This document shows, piece after piece, positions 21,426 through 31,200 of a DNA stretch of 64,000 nt (position 1 is the stretch's first letter; every line of letters starts with the position of its first letter). Origin of the DNA: an uncultured Desulfovibrionaceae bacterium (GTDB lineage: Bacteria > Desulfobacterota > Desulfovibrionia > Desulfovibrionales > Desulfovibrionaceae); NCBI GenBank assembly GCA_949299515.1, contig CASGAP010000011.1, forward strand, positions 62,001 to 126,000, given 5' to 3'. The notes below the pieces were generated by a model. That model was not told the origin of the DNA and searched no databases. It saw only the letters and a list, made by a program, of their open reading frames with translations. The translations under genes and the position numbers were made by a program.

Positions 21426-22586
21426 TTATTTCTTTTTTGCAAAAAACAGCGAAGCGGCAATCAAAAAACAACACATTCCAAGCACAACCAAAAGCGCGTT
21501 TTTAAGACCTTTGCTGTGCGCCAAAAATCCCAAAAGCGGAGGATGAAACAGCAAACCGCTGTAGGACAGTACGGAAACAACAGCGCACGCTTTGCCGGGA
21601 TTTATCCCCGGATACTGCCCTGCCCTGCTGAACAAAATCGGTACAATGGGAGAAAGCCCCGCACCCATTAGCGCAAACCCTGCCAAAGCCAAATAGGCAC
21701 TGTCCGCAAAAAGAGCCAATGACAGCCCAGCCGCGGAAATAACGGCACCGCCGAAACACAGCACAAAATCACCGCAGTATTCGCGCATTCTGTCACCGAA
21801 CAAGCGGCAGAATACCGTTGTTGCGGAAAAACACGCAAAAACCAAGGCTGCAGTCTGCTCCGAAGCGTGTTTTACCGTATGCATAAACAAACTGCCCCAT
21901 TCCGCAACAGAGCCTTCGCAGGCATACGCAACCATAGCCATAACACCGCAAAACAGCACAAAAAACGGAATAAAACTGCCGGACACCGCAGCCTGCTTTT
22001 GCCCGTCAGTTTGAGAAACGGCTTCCGTTTCCTGCAGCAAATGCGGAACCGCCCAAAAACGGAACAAAGCATAAAAACCGAGCACCGCCGCGGCATTGAC
22101 AAAAGGACTCAGTCCCAACCCCGCAAAAACTGCACCGGAAACCGACCCCACCACACCGCCGAAACTGTAGGAAGCGTGCATGAATGCCATACAGGAAACA
22201 GTATATTTTTTTTCTATCTGCACACCCTGGGTATTCATGGCCACATCCACAAGCCCTGTTCCGAATCCGGCAAAAAGGCAAAAAAATCCCAATACCCACG
22301 GATTGGGAGCCAGCCCGAACAGCGTTATGGCCGTAAGACACACAAGCGAAGCATAGCGCAAAACGTTTTTGCTGCCAAAACGTTTGACAAACCATGCACT
22401 GGACAAAAGCGTCAGCAGGCTTGAACCGCCAAGGCACAGCAATATAAGCCCTATCTGCGCCTCTTCGGCGCCTGTCTGTTCTTTCAGTGCAGGAATACGG
22501 GAAGTAAAAATTCCGTACGTCAATCCCGGACAAATAAAAAAATACGCACACGCCAGCCGCACAGCTTTAAATTCAGAAAGTTTCAT
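21426..22586 (-). CDS. Major facilitator superfamily transporter (YbjJ-like)
   Basis: The 386-residue protein has about 12 hydrophobic segments and the MFS loop between helices 2 and 3 ('WFVKRFGSKNVLRYAS'). The N-terminus and the conserved 'GLVDVAMNTQGVQIEKKY' resemble the YbjJ/FucP-like branch. Start taken at 22586, with AAGGA eight bases upstream; a longer frame to 22652 lacks support. It is divergent from a MerR-type regulator, the usual setting for an efflux gene induced by a small ligand, so it may export the compound sensed by that regulator (inference). Confidence 0.78.
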   Translation of the reverse strand: MKLSEFKAVRLACAYFFICPGLTYGIFTSRIPALKEQTGAEEAQIGLILLCLGGSSLLTLLSSAWFVKRFGSKNVLRYASLVCLTAITLFGLAPNPWVLGFFCLFAGFGTGLVDVAMNTQGVQIEKKYTVSCMAFMHASYSFGGVVGSVSGAVFAGLGLSPFVNAAAVLGFYALFRFWAVPHLLQETEAVSQTDGQKQAAVSGSFIPFFVLFCGVMAMVAYACEGSVAEWGSLFMHTVKHASEQTAALVFACFSATTVFCRLFGDRMREYCGDFVLCFGGAVISAAGLSLALFADSAYLALAGFALMGAGLSPIVPILFSRAGQYPGINPGKACAVVSVLSYSGLLFHPPLLGFLAHSKGLKNALLVVLGMCCFLIAASLFFAKKK

Positions 22587-22633
22587 TATGCCATTCCTTT
22601 TTGTACCATAAAATTCTATGCCAAGCACAACGC

Positions 22634-22662
22634 TTGCCACACATAAAAACATACTGTAAACT
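22634..22662 (+). promoter_or_regulatory. Candidate promoter of the MerR-type gene
   Basis: TTGCCA (22634-22639), 17-base spacer, TAAACT (22657-22662), ahead of the ATG at 22692. It sits in the 105-base divergent gap shared with the MFS gene. The spacer is ordinary, not the 19-20 bases typical of MerR-activated promoters. Confidence 0.35.
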
Positions 22663-22691
22663 ATGGTGCAGCACAGGGGTCAAGAAATTTT

Positions 22692-23507
22692 ATGCACACA
22701 AAGAAATATTTAAAAATTCATGAATTCGCAGCGTTATGCCATACCAGCAAAGACACGCTGCTGCATTACGAGAAAAAAGACCTGCTGAAACCCGCATTCG
22801 TTGCCGAAAACGGCTACCGCCATTACGCCGTGGAACAATTTTTCCGTTACGATTTAATCACGGTTTTAAAAGATACCGGCAGCACGCTGGAAGACATCAA
22901 AACATATTTGGAAAATTCTCCGGACAACATGGTGCAAATCATTCGGGACCGCATAACGCTTCTGCAAAAAGAACAGGAAAACCTTTCCCGGAAAATCGCC
23001 ATGCTCACAACCTTGACCGGGCTTACCGAACAAGCCCTGCATGAAAACTACGACACGCTGTTTTTTGAAAAACTGCCAAAAGAAACCGTGCGGCTTCTGC
23101 CCATTGGCGCCGTAACCATGGACAGCCCGAAAAACCTTGCGGCCTGTTATTCAGAATGCCTGCTTGAGTGCCTGATTCACGGCAACAATATCGACCCGCC
23201 GCTGGGAATGATTGTCGGAAAACAAAACGCAGCCCAAAAAAATTTCACGGTACAATATCTTTTTACCCGAAATTTGGAACGCTCCGCGGTAAAATCCAAA
23301 ATACTGGGCCAAGGCACTTATGCCTGCCTGCTGCATAAAGGCACCGTTCAAAGCCACGAAAATGCTTTTATAAACTTTATCGAGCAAATCGAAAAAAACA
23401 GTTTTGTACTGAAAAGCGATGTTCTGCTGTTCAATCAGATGAATTATCTCATTGACGAACACAAAAACGAATTTATCCTGAAATATGCCGTAAAAATTGA
23501 TAAATAA
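22692..23507 (+). CDS. MerR-family transcriptional regulator
   Basis: The 271-residue protein has an N-terminal MerR winged helix-turn-helix ('YLKIHEFAALCHTSKDTLLHYEKKDLLKPAF...NGYRHYAVEQF', with 'YR.Y' as the wing). A linker coiled coil follows (about residues 75-115, 'RDRITLLQKEQENLSRKIAML'). The C-terminal domain of about 150 residues is probably of the GyrI/BmrR effector-binding type. This architecture indicates drug or small-molecule sensing. It is divergent from the MFS transporter and 18 bases ahead of cbiB, so it may share a transcript with the cobalamin gene by chance. Confidence 0.8.
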   Translation: MHTKKYLKIHEFAALCHTSKDTLLHYEKKDLLKPAFVAENGYRHYAVEQFFRYDLITVLKDTGSTLEDIKTYLENSPDNMVQIIRDRITLLQKEQENLSRKIAMLTTLTGLTEQALHENYDTLFFEKLPKETVRLLPIGAVTMDSPKNLAACYSECLLECLIHGNNIDPPLGMIVGKQNAAQKNFTVQYLFTRNLERSAVKSKILGQGTYACLLHKGTVQSHENAFINFIEQIEKNSFVLKSDVLLFNQMNYLIDEHKNEFILKYAVKIDK

Positions 23508-23525
23508 CCCAACCGGAATAATGCC

Positions 23526-24533
23526 ATGGAAAACCTGATCATTTTCTCGCCTGTCTTTGCCTATCTGCTTGACTGCCTGCTCGGAGAACCCAAACCTGCA
23601 CTGCATCCTGTCTGCCATTTGGGCAATATGGCTGCACTGCTGGAAAAACAATATCTTAACAAATGTCATAGCGCAGCACAAAAATTTTTATGCGGCATAT
23701 GCTGCTGCATTGTGCTTTGCATTGTGTTCGCCGTACTTCCCCTGCTTTTTTTTCTGGTTCTGAAAAAATACTGCCTTTTGGCCCGGCCTGATGCATATCC
23801 GCTTTTGGGATTTGTTTTCTGCAGCGTCATGCTGTATCTGTGCATAGCCCCCGGAAGCCTGACAAAACACATACAATTTGTGCAGAAAGAACTGAAAAAA
23901 GGCAATATCGCCGAGGCACGCCGCAAACTTTCCTGGATAGTAGGCAGAAACACGCAAAAAATGGACGAAGTGGACATTATCAGGGCAAGTATCGAAAGCC
24001 TGGCGGAAAATTCCGTGGACAGCACCATTGCAAGTTATTTTTGGTTTTGCGCAGGCTATACGCTTTTTTCTTTTGAAGGAGCAATACTGTTCACCGTTTT
24101 ACACAGAATTTTCAACACACTGGACGCCATGTGGGGAAAAAAGAACGAAAGATATCTGTATTTCGGAAAATTTGCAGCTAGAACAGACGACGTGCTTAAT
24201 TTTCTGCCCGCAAGAATAAGCTTTTATCTCATTATCCTATGCTGCTTTTTTATCAAAGGCTGTGACGCCGGCAATGCATGGTCAATCGGCAAAAAATACC
24301 GCAATAAGCACGCGAGCCCCAATTCCGCCTGGGCTGAAGCACCCTATGCAGGAGCGCTGCACTTAAAACTGGCCGGCCCGGTACGGTACGGAGAATTTTT
24401 CTGCGATTATCCCTATCTTGGGGAAGGTACGCTCCTTGCCGAACAAAAACATTTGGAGCTGGCGCTTAAAATTTTCCACTGCACTGTTTTTGCCGCTGTT
24501 TTTGCCTGCACAATTTGGATTGCGGCAATATAA
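23526..24533 (+). CDS. cbiB: Adenosylcobinamide-phosphate synthase CbiB/CobD
   Basis: Membrane enzyme attaching the aminopropanol arm to adenosylcobyric acid in cobalamin synthesis. The 335-residue protein has the family opening 'DCLLGEPKPALHPVCHLGNM', the segment 'IIRASIESLAENSVDSTIA' and 'NTLDAMWGKKNERY...FGKFAARTDDVLNFLPAR', all diagnostic. Several membrane helices are visible. No cobalamin riboswitch is evident before it; other cob genes are not in the window. Confidence 0.92.
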   Translation: MENLIIFSPVFAYLLDCLLGEPKPALHPVCHLGNMAALLEKQYLNKCHSAAQKFLCGICCCIVLCIVFAVLPLLFFLVLKKYCLLARPDAYPLLGFVFCSVMLYLCIAPGSLTKHIQFVQKELKKGNIAEARRKLSWIVGRNTQKMDEVDIIRASIESLAENSVDSTIASYFWFCAGYTLFSFEGAILFTVLHRIFNTLDAMWGKKNERYLYFGKFAARTDDVLNFLPARISFYLIILCCFFIKGCDAGNAWSIGKKYRNKHASPNSAWAEAPYAGALHLKLAGPVRYGEFFCDYPYLGEGTLLAEQKHLELALKIFHCTVFAAVFACTIWIAAI

Positions 24534-24610
24534 CACAGCGCAGAGAGCTTACCGAAAAAACAGCAGAACCCCAATGTGATGTTTTATAGAGGTATTTTCA
24601 TTACAGTATA

Positions 24611-24638
24611 AAAAAAGGAGGCAATGCCTCCTTTTTTT
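24611..24638. terminator. Bidirectional terminator between cbiB and the PEP synthase gene
   Basis: Stem GGAGGC / GCCTCC with an AAT loop, flanked by A6 and T7, so it works in both directions for the convergent genes. Confidence 0.92.
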
Positions 24639-24656
24639 ATGCATATGCTTTTATAC

Positions 24657-27600
24657 TTAGAATTTGGCTCGCTGTGCTTCCAGCGCTTTGGTCTGCTCGT
24701 CAAAATCGGCAAAACCTGCCTGGTGCAATGCGTCTTCAACCGTTGCAGACCAATTCCATGCCGCATAAATGGTCGGCTTGTGGAATGTGGAACGGAATGA
24801 CTCCATATCGGCTCTGGCTTCCGCTTCCTGTTTGGTGCCCATGGCTTTGCGCAGATTTTCCTGCAGACGGGTCATTTCACCGTTGTACCATTCGTGCAGT
24901 TCCCCACCGTTGACATATTTTTTCAAAATATGTTCATAGCCGTTTTCTTTCATCAGTTTTACAAGATTATTGTAATGCTGTTCGGAAAGCCATTCGCCAA
25001 GTTTGGAAGTAGGAATGTTTTCCGCTTCCACTTTCGCAACGTCAAGCTTGGTCTGATAATACGTATCGGGCACTACAGACGCGGAAACAATGCCGGCTAT
25101 GGCAACAAGACCGCGCAGAATTACGCTGTTGGAAACACCCTGGCCGCAGAAGCCGACTTTTTTGCCGTATTTTTGGCCTGTGAAGATAGTTGTCAGAAGC
25201 GCCCAAACAACCGCGGGATCTTCCTCATCGTAAATATGGGAAAGGCTTGCGTTGTCACGGTCGGTACCCAGTACCATCTGCGTCATGTCGTTTGAGCCGA
25301 TGGAAAATCCGTCAAACTCCTGAATAAACTGTTTAGCCAAAATAGCATTGGCAGGAATTTCGGACATTTGAATAACTTTCAGACCGTCCTGTCCGCTGAC
25401 AAGCTTATGCACGGTTTCAAGGTATGAACGCATTGCGCGGGCTTCTTCCAGCGTGCGCACAAACGGAAGCATTATCTGCAGATTTTTTCCGCCGTAAACG
25501 CCGCGCGCAAGTTTGAACGCTTCCAGTTCCCAGTCATGAACATTACGGGAAACGCCGCGGAAACCGAGCATGGGGTTGTCTTCGTTCTGTTCGAACAGGC
25601 AGCCGCCGAGCAGGTTGTAGTATTCGTTGGATTTAAAGTCAGTGGTACGGTAAATGATGTCTTTGCCGTAAAATGCCATGGCAAACAATGCAAGATTTTG
25701 TGCCAAAGTCTGAATATAATGTTCCTTGCCCGTTTTGTAGCCGCGGCTGGTGATAATTTCTTTTATTTTGCGCGGAATAGCCTGCAGCTCTTCCATTTCC
25801 TTGCTCATACCGCATTTGAGGCCGACTTCGCGGCGAAGTTCGGTAATGCGCTTCAGAGCGGCAAGAATCTGCGCATCTTCTTTAACTTTTTCATACTGGG
25901 CATGAACCAAAGCGTCTATGCGCAGCATTTCCGAAAGCTTTTCTTCAGATGTGCCGTTGAATGCCAGCAATTCTTCTTCATAGCCGAAAATAATGCGGAT
26001 ATGTTCGGAAAGGCTTGAAGATGTGCGCAAAGTATCCTGATAGCGCAGCGCATTTTCAAAATATTCGTCCAGCTTATGTTCCAGCTCACGGATTTTTCTC
26101 TGCTGGGCAAGCACTTCTTCCGTGCCCTGCGGTTCATAGCTGACAGCCGCTTCAATTTCCTGAGCAAGTCCGGTTACGCGCCCCACATGATCGCGCATTT
26201 TCAAATCAAGGCTTACCAAACCGCTGGAAAGCTGTTCCTGCATGATTTTGGTAAGGGAATGTTCCAGCGTCGCAAGCTGAGCGGAAACCAAATCTTCCAG
26301 CGTGCCGTTGTCATAGGCTTCCAAAGCTTTCGGGTGCACGCCCACGTTGCCGAGCATAAATTCCGCACGCAGAAGACCTACTTCAAAATCTTCCACATTG
26401 CGCAGACGGGAAAGGAAAAGCGCCTGAGTTACGTCCGCAAGCACCAGCCCGATATGGGTCTTTGTCTTTGGAAGTTTGTCAAGGTTCATTTCCCCGCCGA
26501 GCTCGTGCAGGGGAAGAAGTCCGCGGTACACACGGCCGCGCGTACCGTCTACGGTTACTTCCTGGCCGTCCAGAGCACGCAGGGTTTCGTTGCGCTGAAT
26601 GCCGATAACCGCCGCAATGCCGAGTTCACGGGAAGTAATGGCTGCATGGCTGGTATCGCCGCCCACGTCTGCCAAAATGGCAGAAGCAACGCGCATTCCG
26701 GGAACCATGTCGGGGTCGGTTCTTTCAGCGGCAAGAATATCGCCCTTGCCCACTTTGTTCAGTTCAAGCGCGGAACGCAAAAAGCGCACGGTACCTTGTC
26801 CTGCTCCGCGGGAAGCGCCGTTGCCTTCAAGAATAACTTCGGCTTTTTCGGCAGCTTTTTCGTCCACTTCAAGACGGCGCATGAAAATAGTATTCGGGTG
26901 CAGCTCCAATTCATCGTTCCAGCGGGTTTCGGGACGGGCCTGCACAAACCACAGTTCATCATTGGCGTCAAAGCAGAACTCCGTATCCATAATCATATTG
27001 TCATAGGCTTTGCTGATAATGCGCACGGCCTTGGCAATGTCTTCCGCCTGATTGATGGTCAGCGCCCATTTGTTGACATCGTTTTGGTCAACGTCGATTT
27101 CTTTGGTTCCGCCCTTCGCATCATAAATAATTTTTTTGGTTTTGCTTCCGAGATTGCGCACCACAACTTCAGCACCGTCGTCGCGCTGGAACACATAATA
27201 TTTATCAGGGGTTACCATGCCGCCTACAACTGCCTCGCCAAGACCGTAGCTTGCGTCGATGCTTACAAGGTCATTGCGCACCGTGCCGCGGCAGCCGGAC
27301 GCGGTATCGGCGGCAAAGGCCGTACCGGAAACAACGGGATTAATCATGCGCATAATGCAGACAGAAAGAGAAGTCTGCTCAATGGCCCATTCTTTCTTTG
27401 CCTGTACGGCAAGTTCTTCGTTGCCGGTGGCTTCTGCCTGGGTAATGCCGTCACGGATAGCTTCGCGGCGGTATGTCATGGAACGCAGGTTATACGCGGA
27501 AGCACAGTCCCAATGATAAGCCTGCACCACTTTGTCTTCACCGACAATATTAAGATAGGTATCCTGCAGACCAGCAAAAGCTTTTTTGCGGGAGTCTTCG

Positions 27601-28202
27601 CCCGCGGCGGAAGAACGTACGGCAACGGGCACATCTTCCACGCCCGCTTCCTTGCAGATAGCCTTATATGCTTCACGAACTGCCGTATCAACTTCTTTGG
27701 GCAGATCCACGGACAAAATGGCGGACTGCACCAATACGGAACGTTTGCGCAGCTGGTCGATAACTTCCTGAGAAGTCGCAAAACCTTCCACCACGTTGTT
27801 TACGAACGTGCGCAGACGGATTTTGGTAGCGCCCTGTTCTTTGGCGTCGGCTTTTTTGATTTCTTTGCCGAGATTGCGCACAAGTTTCTGCAGAAAATCG
27901 GCGTCACGGTTAATTTCGGGGTCATTCCAGTCAATACGCGTATATTCTTTCTCAACAAAGGAGCGGACAAGAGCAGCGTTGATGGTCGTTTCATCCAAAA
28001 GCTTATGGAAGTTAATGGAAGAAATTGCACGGAACTGAGGACTGCGGACGCCTTTAATTTCGTGAATTTTAGCAGTGTTGAAGTTCTTGCCGCCGACAAT
28101 GATTTCGGCGCTCTCGCCTATTGCCATGATATCGGCACCGGTAAGAACTAACTTTTCTTTCAATGCTTCAATGTTTGAAGCTTCATCAATTTTTTTACTC
28201 AT
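24657..28202 (-). CDS. ppsA: Phosphoenolpyruvate synthase (long form)
   Basis: Converts pyruvate and ATP to PEP, AMP and phosphate. The N-terminal ATP-grasp domain shows 'PVAVRSSAAGEDSRKKAFAG' (residues 192-211). The phosphohistidine domain has 'GGDTSHAAITSRELG' with catalytic His519, and the C-terminal PEP-binding domain has 'GSNDMTQMVLGTDRDN' and 'GFCGQGVSN'. At 1181 residues it is about 390 longer than the E. coli enzyme; the extra length includes ~170 N-terminal residues and helical, charged stretches after residue 640. Long versions next to pyruvate carboxylase are known from Desulfovibrio. Start has GGAGGA upstream. It lies 39 bases after pyc. Confidence 0.87.
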   Translation of the reverse strand: MSKKIDEASNIEALKEKLVLTGADIMAIGESAEIIVGGKNFNTAKIHEIKGVRSPQFRAISSINFHKLLDETTINAALVRSFVEKEYTRIDWNDPEINRDADFLQKLVRNLGKEIKKADAKEQGATKIRLRTFVNNVVEGFATSQEVIDQLRKRSVLVQSAILSVDLPKEVDTAVREAYKAICKEAGVEDVPVAVRSSAAGEDSRKKAFAGLQDTYLNIVGEDKVVQAYHWDCASAYNLRSMTYRREAIRDGITQAEATGNEELAVQAKKEWAIEQTSLSVCIMRMINPVVSGTAFAADTASGCRGTVRNDLVSIDASYGLGEAVVGGMVTPDKYYVFQRDDGAEVVVRNLGSKTKKIIYDAKGGTKEIDVDQNDVNKWALTINQAEDIAKAVRIISKAYDNMIMDTEFCFDANDELWFVQARPETRWNDELELHPNTIFMRRLEVDEKAAEKAEVILEGNGASRGAGQGTVRFLRSALELNKVGKGDILAAERTDPDMVPGMRVASAILADVGGDTSHAAITSRELGIAAVIGIQRNETLRALDGQEVTVDGTRGRVYRGLLPLHELGGEMNLDKLPKTKTHIGLVLADVTQALFLSRLRNVEDFEVGLLRAEFMLGNVGVHPKALEAYDNGTLEDLVSAQLATLEHSLTKIMQEQLSSGLVSLDLKMRDHVGRVTGLAQEIEAAVSYEPQGTEEVLAQQRKIRELEHKLDEYFENALRYQDTLRTSSSLSEHIRIIFGYEEELLAFNGTSEEKLSEMLRIDALVHAQYEKVKEDAQILAALKRITELRREVGLKCGMSKEMEELQAIPRKIKEIITSRGYKTGKEHYIQTLAQNLALFAMAFYGKDIIYRTTDFKSNEYYNLLGGCLFEQNEDNPMLGFRGVSRNVHDWELEAFKLARGVYGGKNLQIMLPFVRTLEEARAMRSYLETVHKLVSGQDGLKVIQMSEIPANAILAKQFIQEFDGFSIGSNDMTQMVLGTDRDNASLSHIYDEEDPAVVWALLTTIFTGQKYGKKVGFCGQGVSNSVILRGLVAIAGIVSASVVPDTYYQTKLDVAKVEAENIPTSKLGEWLSEQHYNNLVKLMKENGYEHILKKYVNGGELHEWYNGEMTRLQENLRKAMGTKQEAEARADMESFRSTFHKPTIYAAWNWSATVEDALHQAGFADFDEQTKALEAQRAKF

Positions 28203-28241
28203 CTGTTCCTCCGAGAAATGCGTACATTAACTCGTGTTTAT

Positions 28242-31200
28242 TTATGAATTGGTTTCACTGTTTGCAGTAAACTTAGCTTTGTACGATGCGGAAATTTTCG
28301 TACCGCAGTACGGGCAGAAGCTTGCATCGGTATAGGCTAAGGGCTTGCCGCAGTCCTTGCTGGGGCAGGTAAGCGGCATACTGTCGATTTCCATAATGAG
28401 CTCGCCTTCGTGAACCGGAGTCATTTTACGGGAAACTTTATAGTCCGCGGTCTTATAAACCTTGGTAACAATGCCGTTTCTCGGTGACAGCACGGCTTTT
28501 TCCTGCTTCATAATGGAAATATTGAAAAGTTCCTGACCTTTTTTCACAATATCGCCGACTTTTACGTACGTTACCCACAAATCGCCGTTGGAAGGCGCGC
28601 CGATTTGGTTTTTGTCGTTCGGATCGGCCATAAGCACTTCGGCGGAAGCCGTTCCCGTGGGGTCGGCAACCTTTACTTCGTGCGTCATAAACTGAGAGTC
28701 ATAAGCATAGCGGACTTCCACGGTGCCTTTGTCGGAAACGGGGCTGATATGGTAAATGGTAATGCTGTGCGGTTTGCCGCCGTCATCGGTGAACTGCAGT
28801 TCCCTGCCGATTTCCAAACCTTCAAACCAAACATCGAGCGGCAAAGCATTCGGATCGCCGAAATCCTGTCTGAACTGGATATTTTTAATGGAATCACCCG
28901 GGTGATTCATGTACATAACCAGCTCTTCCTCGCTGGGTTTGCGCTTCAGAATTTTTTCGCAGGCCTGTTCTTCCATAGCAAAATTTACTGGTTCCAAATG
29001 CTGCAGCGGACTGTCTTCGGTTCTGTCGCGCAGGGCATTTTTCCATTTGTCGCCGAATGCGCTTTGATATACCCAATCGTCCGGGAAACCGAGCGGCAGC
29101 TTGCCGAATTTTCCGAGCAGCAGATTGCGGAACGCATCATTGCAGTCCTGGTACAGGCACAGCCTGTCTTTCTTCATGGCTTTTGACAAATCTTCTTCTT
29201 TTGTATTGACAACGGTATCCAAAATTTCCAGCAGTTTCGTCACTTCCTGCATTTCACCGCGCTTCCAAGCTCCCGTAACGGCAAGAAAAGCCGTATTCCA
29301 GGTAATCTGGGAACCCGGGGTCACATCATGATACTTCACAATCTGACGGGTTCCGGCAAGAAAACGCAGCATATACGGAAGCAAGTGGATATACCCCTGC
29401 TTCATGGCGCCTTCCTGAGAAGAAGAAGTCGCGCCGCCGGGCATACCGTGATAAACGACATCATGATCAATGCCCTGAAAATACGGAGCGCAGTACCTGT
29501 CGTAATAGGGCATAATCTGTTTCAGCACAAAATTGGCATCGCGGATAATATCTTTATTCAGGAAGTTTCTGATGCCGAATTCTTCTTCAAGATGGGTAGC
29601 GGTGGAAAGCACATCACCCTGACCGTAGCTGCGCACGCCTGCGCCAAGCGCAACATCAAGAATATGCGCACCAGCTTTGGCGGCTTCGGCAAGAGCCGGA
29701 GTAAAGAGCCCGTCCGTATAGTGACGGTGATAATGGAGCACAAGGTTCGGCCAGCGTTTGCGCACGGCTGTAACAAGTTCCCGCACAAAGCGCGGAGAAC
29801 AGTTGCCCGCCATATCTTTAAGACCCAAAATAATGGTATTGGACGCCCGTTCTTCGCTGACGCCGAGCACGCCCGCCACCATGGACAGCATTTGCTTGGT
29901 TACGTCCAGATAATGGTCCACGTCAAAACCGCGGCCCGGAGTTACGGAAAGCGCCGGTTCAAAAATTATGTCTTTTCTGCTTAAAATAACTTCCGCAAGC
30001 GGCTTCATGTTTCTTGTGTCGTTCAGAAAATCAAAGCAGCGGATAACATGGTAATTGTCACAAATCATTTCGCAGGTGCGCTGCATTAAATTTTTCGGCT
30101 GCGGAGAATAACCCAGCACATTGGTTGAACGCACCAATATCTGTTTCATGGTTTTAGGAGCAAAATTATTCCACGCCTTGGCTTCGCTGAAAGGATAGGT
30201 CATATTGGCCATCATATTGACGTGAAAATGCGCGCCCCCGCCGTTTTCCAAGGAAAAGAACTGGCAGTTGTCAAGATAGGGGCCGATAAGCCTGTCTTCG
30301 GCCAGACGGAACCTGTTGCCGCTGTTGGACTGGGTTTGGTCACGGGCAGTTGTGTCCGTAAAATGGATTTTATTGGAATCACGCACAAAATCCAGTACGG
30401 CATCTCTGTCGCCCACGGGATATACGCTCGGAGTCTGGCGCACTTCTTTTTTTATTGGCGGCAGAACCGGTTCAAAACGCGGCATACGCGGAGTATCGCT
30501 GGTACGGTATTTGCCGAGCTGCACATGAGGGTTGTATCCTTTGGCGGAAATTTCCGCAACCAAACGGCTGAGGCGTTCCGCTTCCGGGAACAGATCCTGA
30601 TAATTAAGAAGTTCCGGGGTATGTTCGATAAAAGTCGTATCAAAGTCTGCCTTGCGGAAGCGTTCGTTTGTCAGGACATGACGGTAAAACGGAATGGTTG
30701 TTTTTACGCCGCGGACACTATACTCGTCCAAGGCACGGGACATAATGCTGCAGACTTTGTCCCAGCCGAGACCGTAGGCAATAAGCAGAGAACCGGCGGA
30801 ATCGTAGTTTGACGGAAAATCATAGCCGGCAGAAAGGTTGGAGTCAATGCGGACACCGGGGCCGCCGGGAGAAATATACCGGGTAATGCGGCCGGAGTTG
30901 GGAGAAAAGCCGTTTTTCGGGTCTTCGCAGTTAATGCGGACCTGCATGGCGGTATGATATCCCTGGGTATTTTCGTCCGTAAGCGTAAGGGGCACGCCGA
31001 AAGCAAGGGCAATCTGCGTTTCCACAAGGTCTATGCCGTAGCGGCTTTCCGTAATGCCGTGTTCCACCTGCAGACGGGTATTTACTTCGATAAGATACGG
31101 CGTGCCGTCCTCGGTAACAAGAAATTCCACGGTGCACAGAGAATGGTAATTTACAGCCTTGGCAAGACGCACGGAATATTCTTTGAGTCTTGCGCGCAGT

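Noticed and set aside
23508..23525. Cobalamin riboswitch before cbiB
   Set aside because: The gap is only 18 bases and nothing like the B12 box is seen.
26076..28151. 691-codon open frame antisense to ppsA
   Set aside because: Shadow frame created by codon bias of the real gene on the other strand; no protein-like motifs. Similar long antisense frames over nadB, birA and cas9 were dropped for the same reason.
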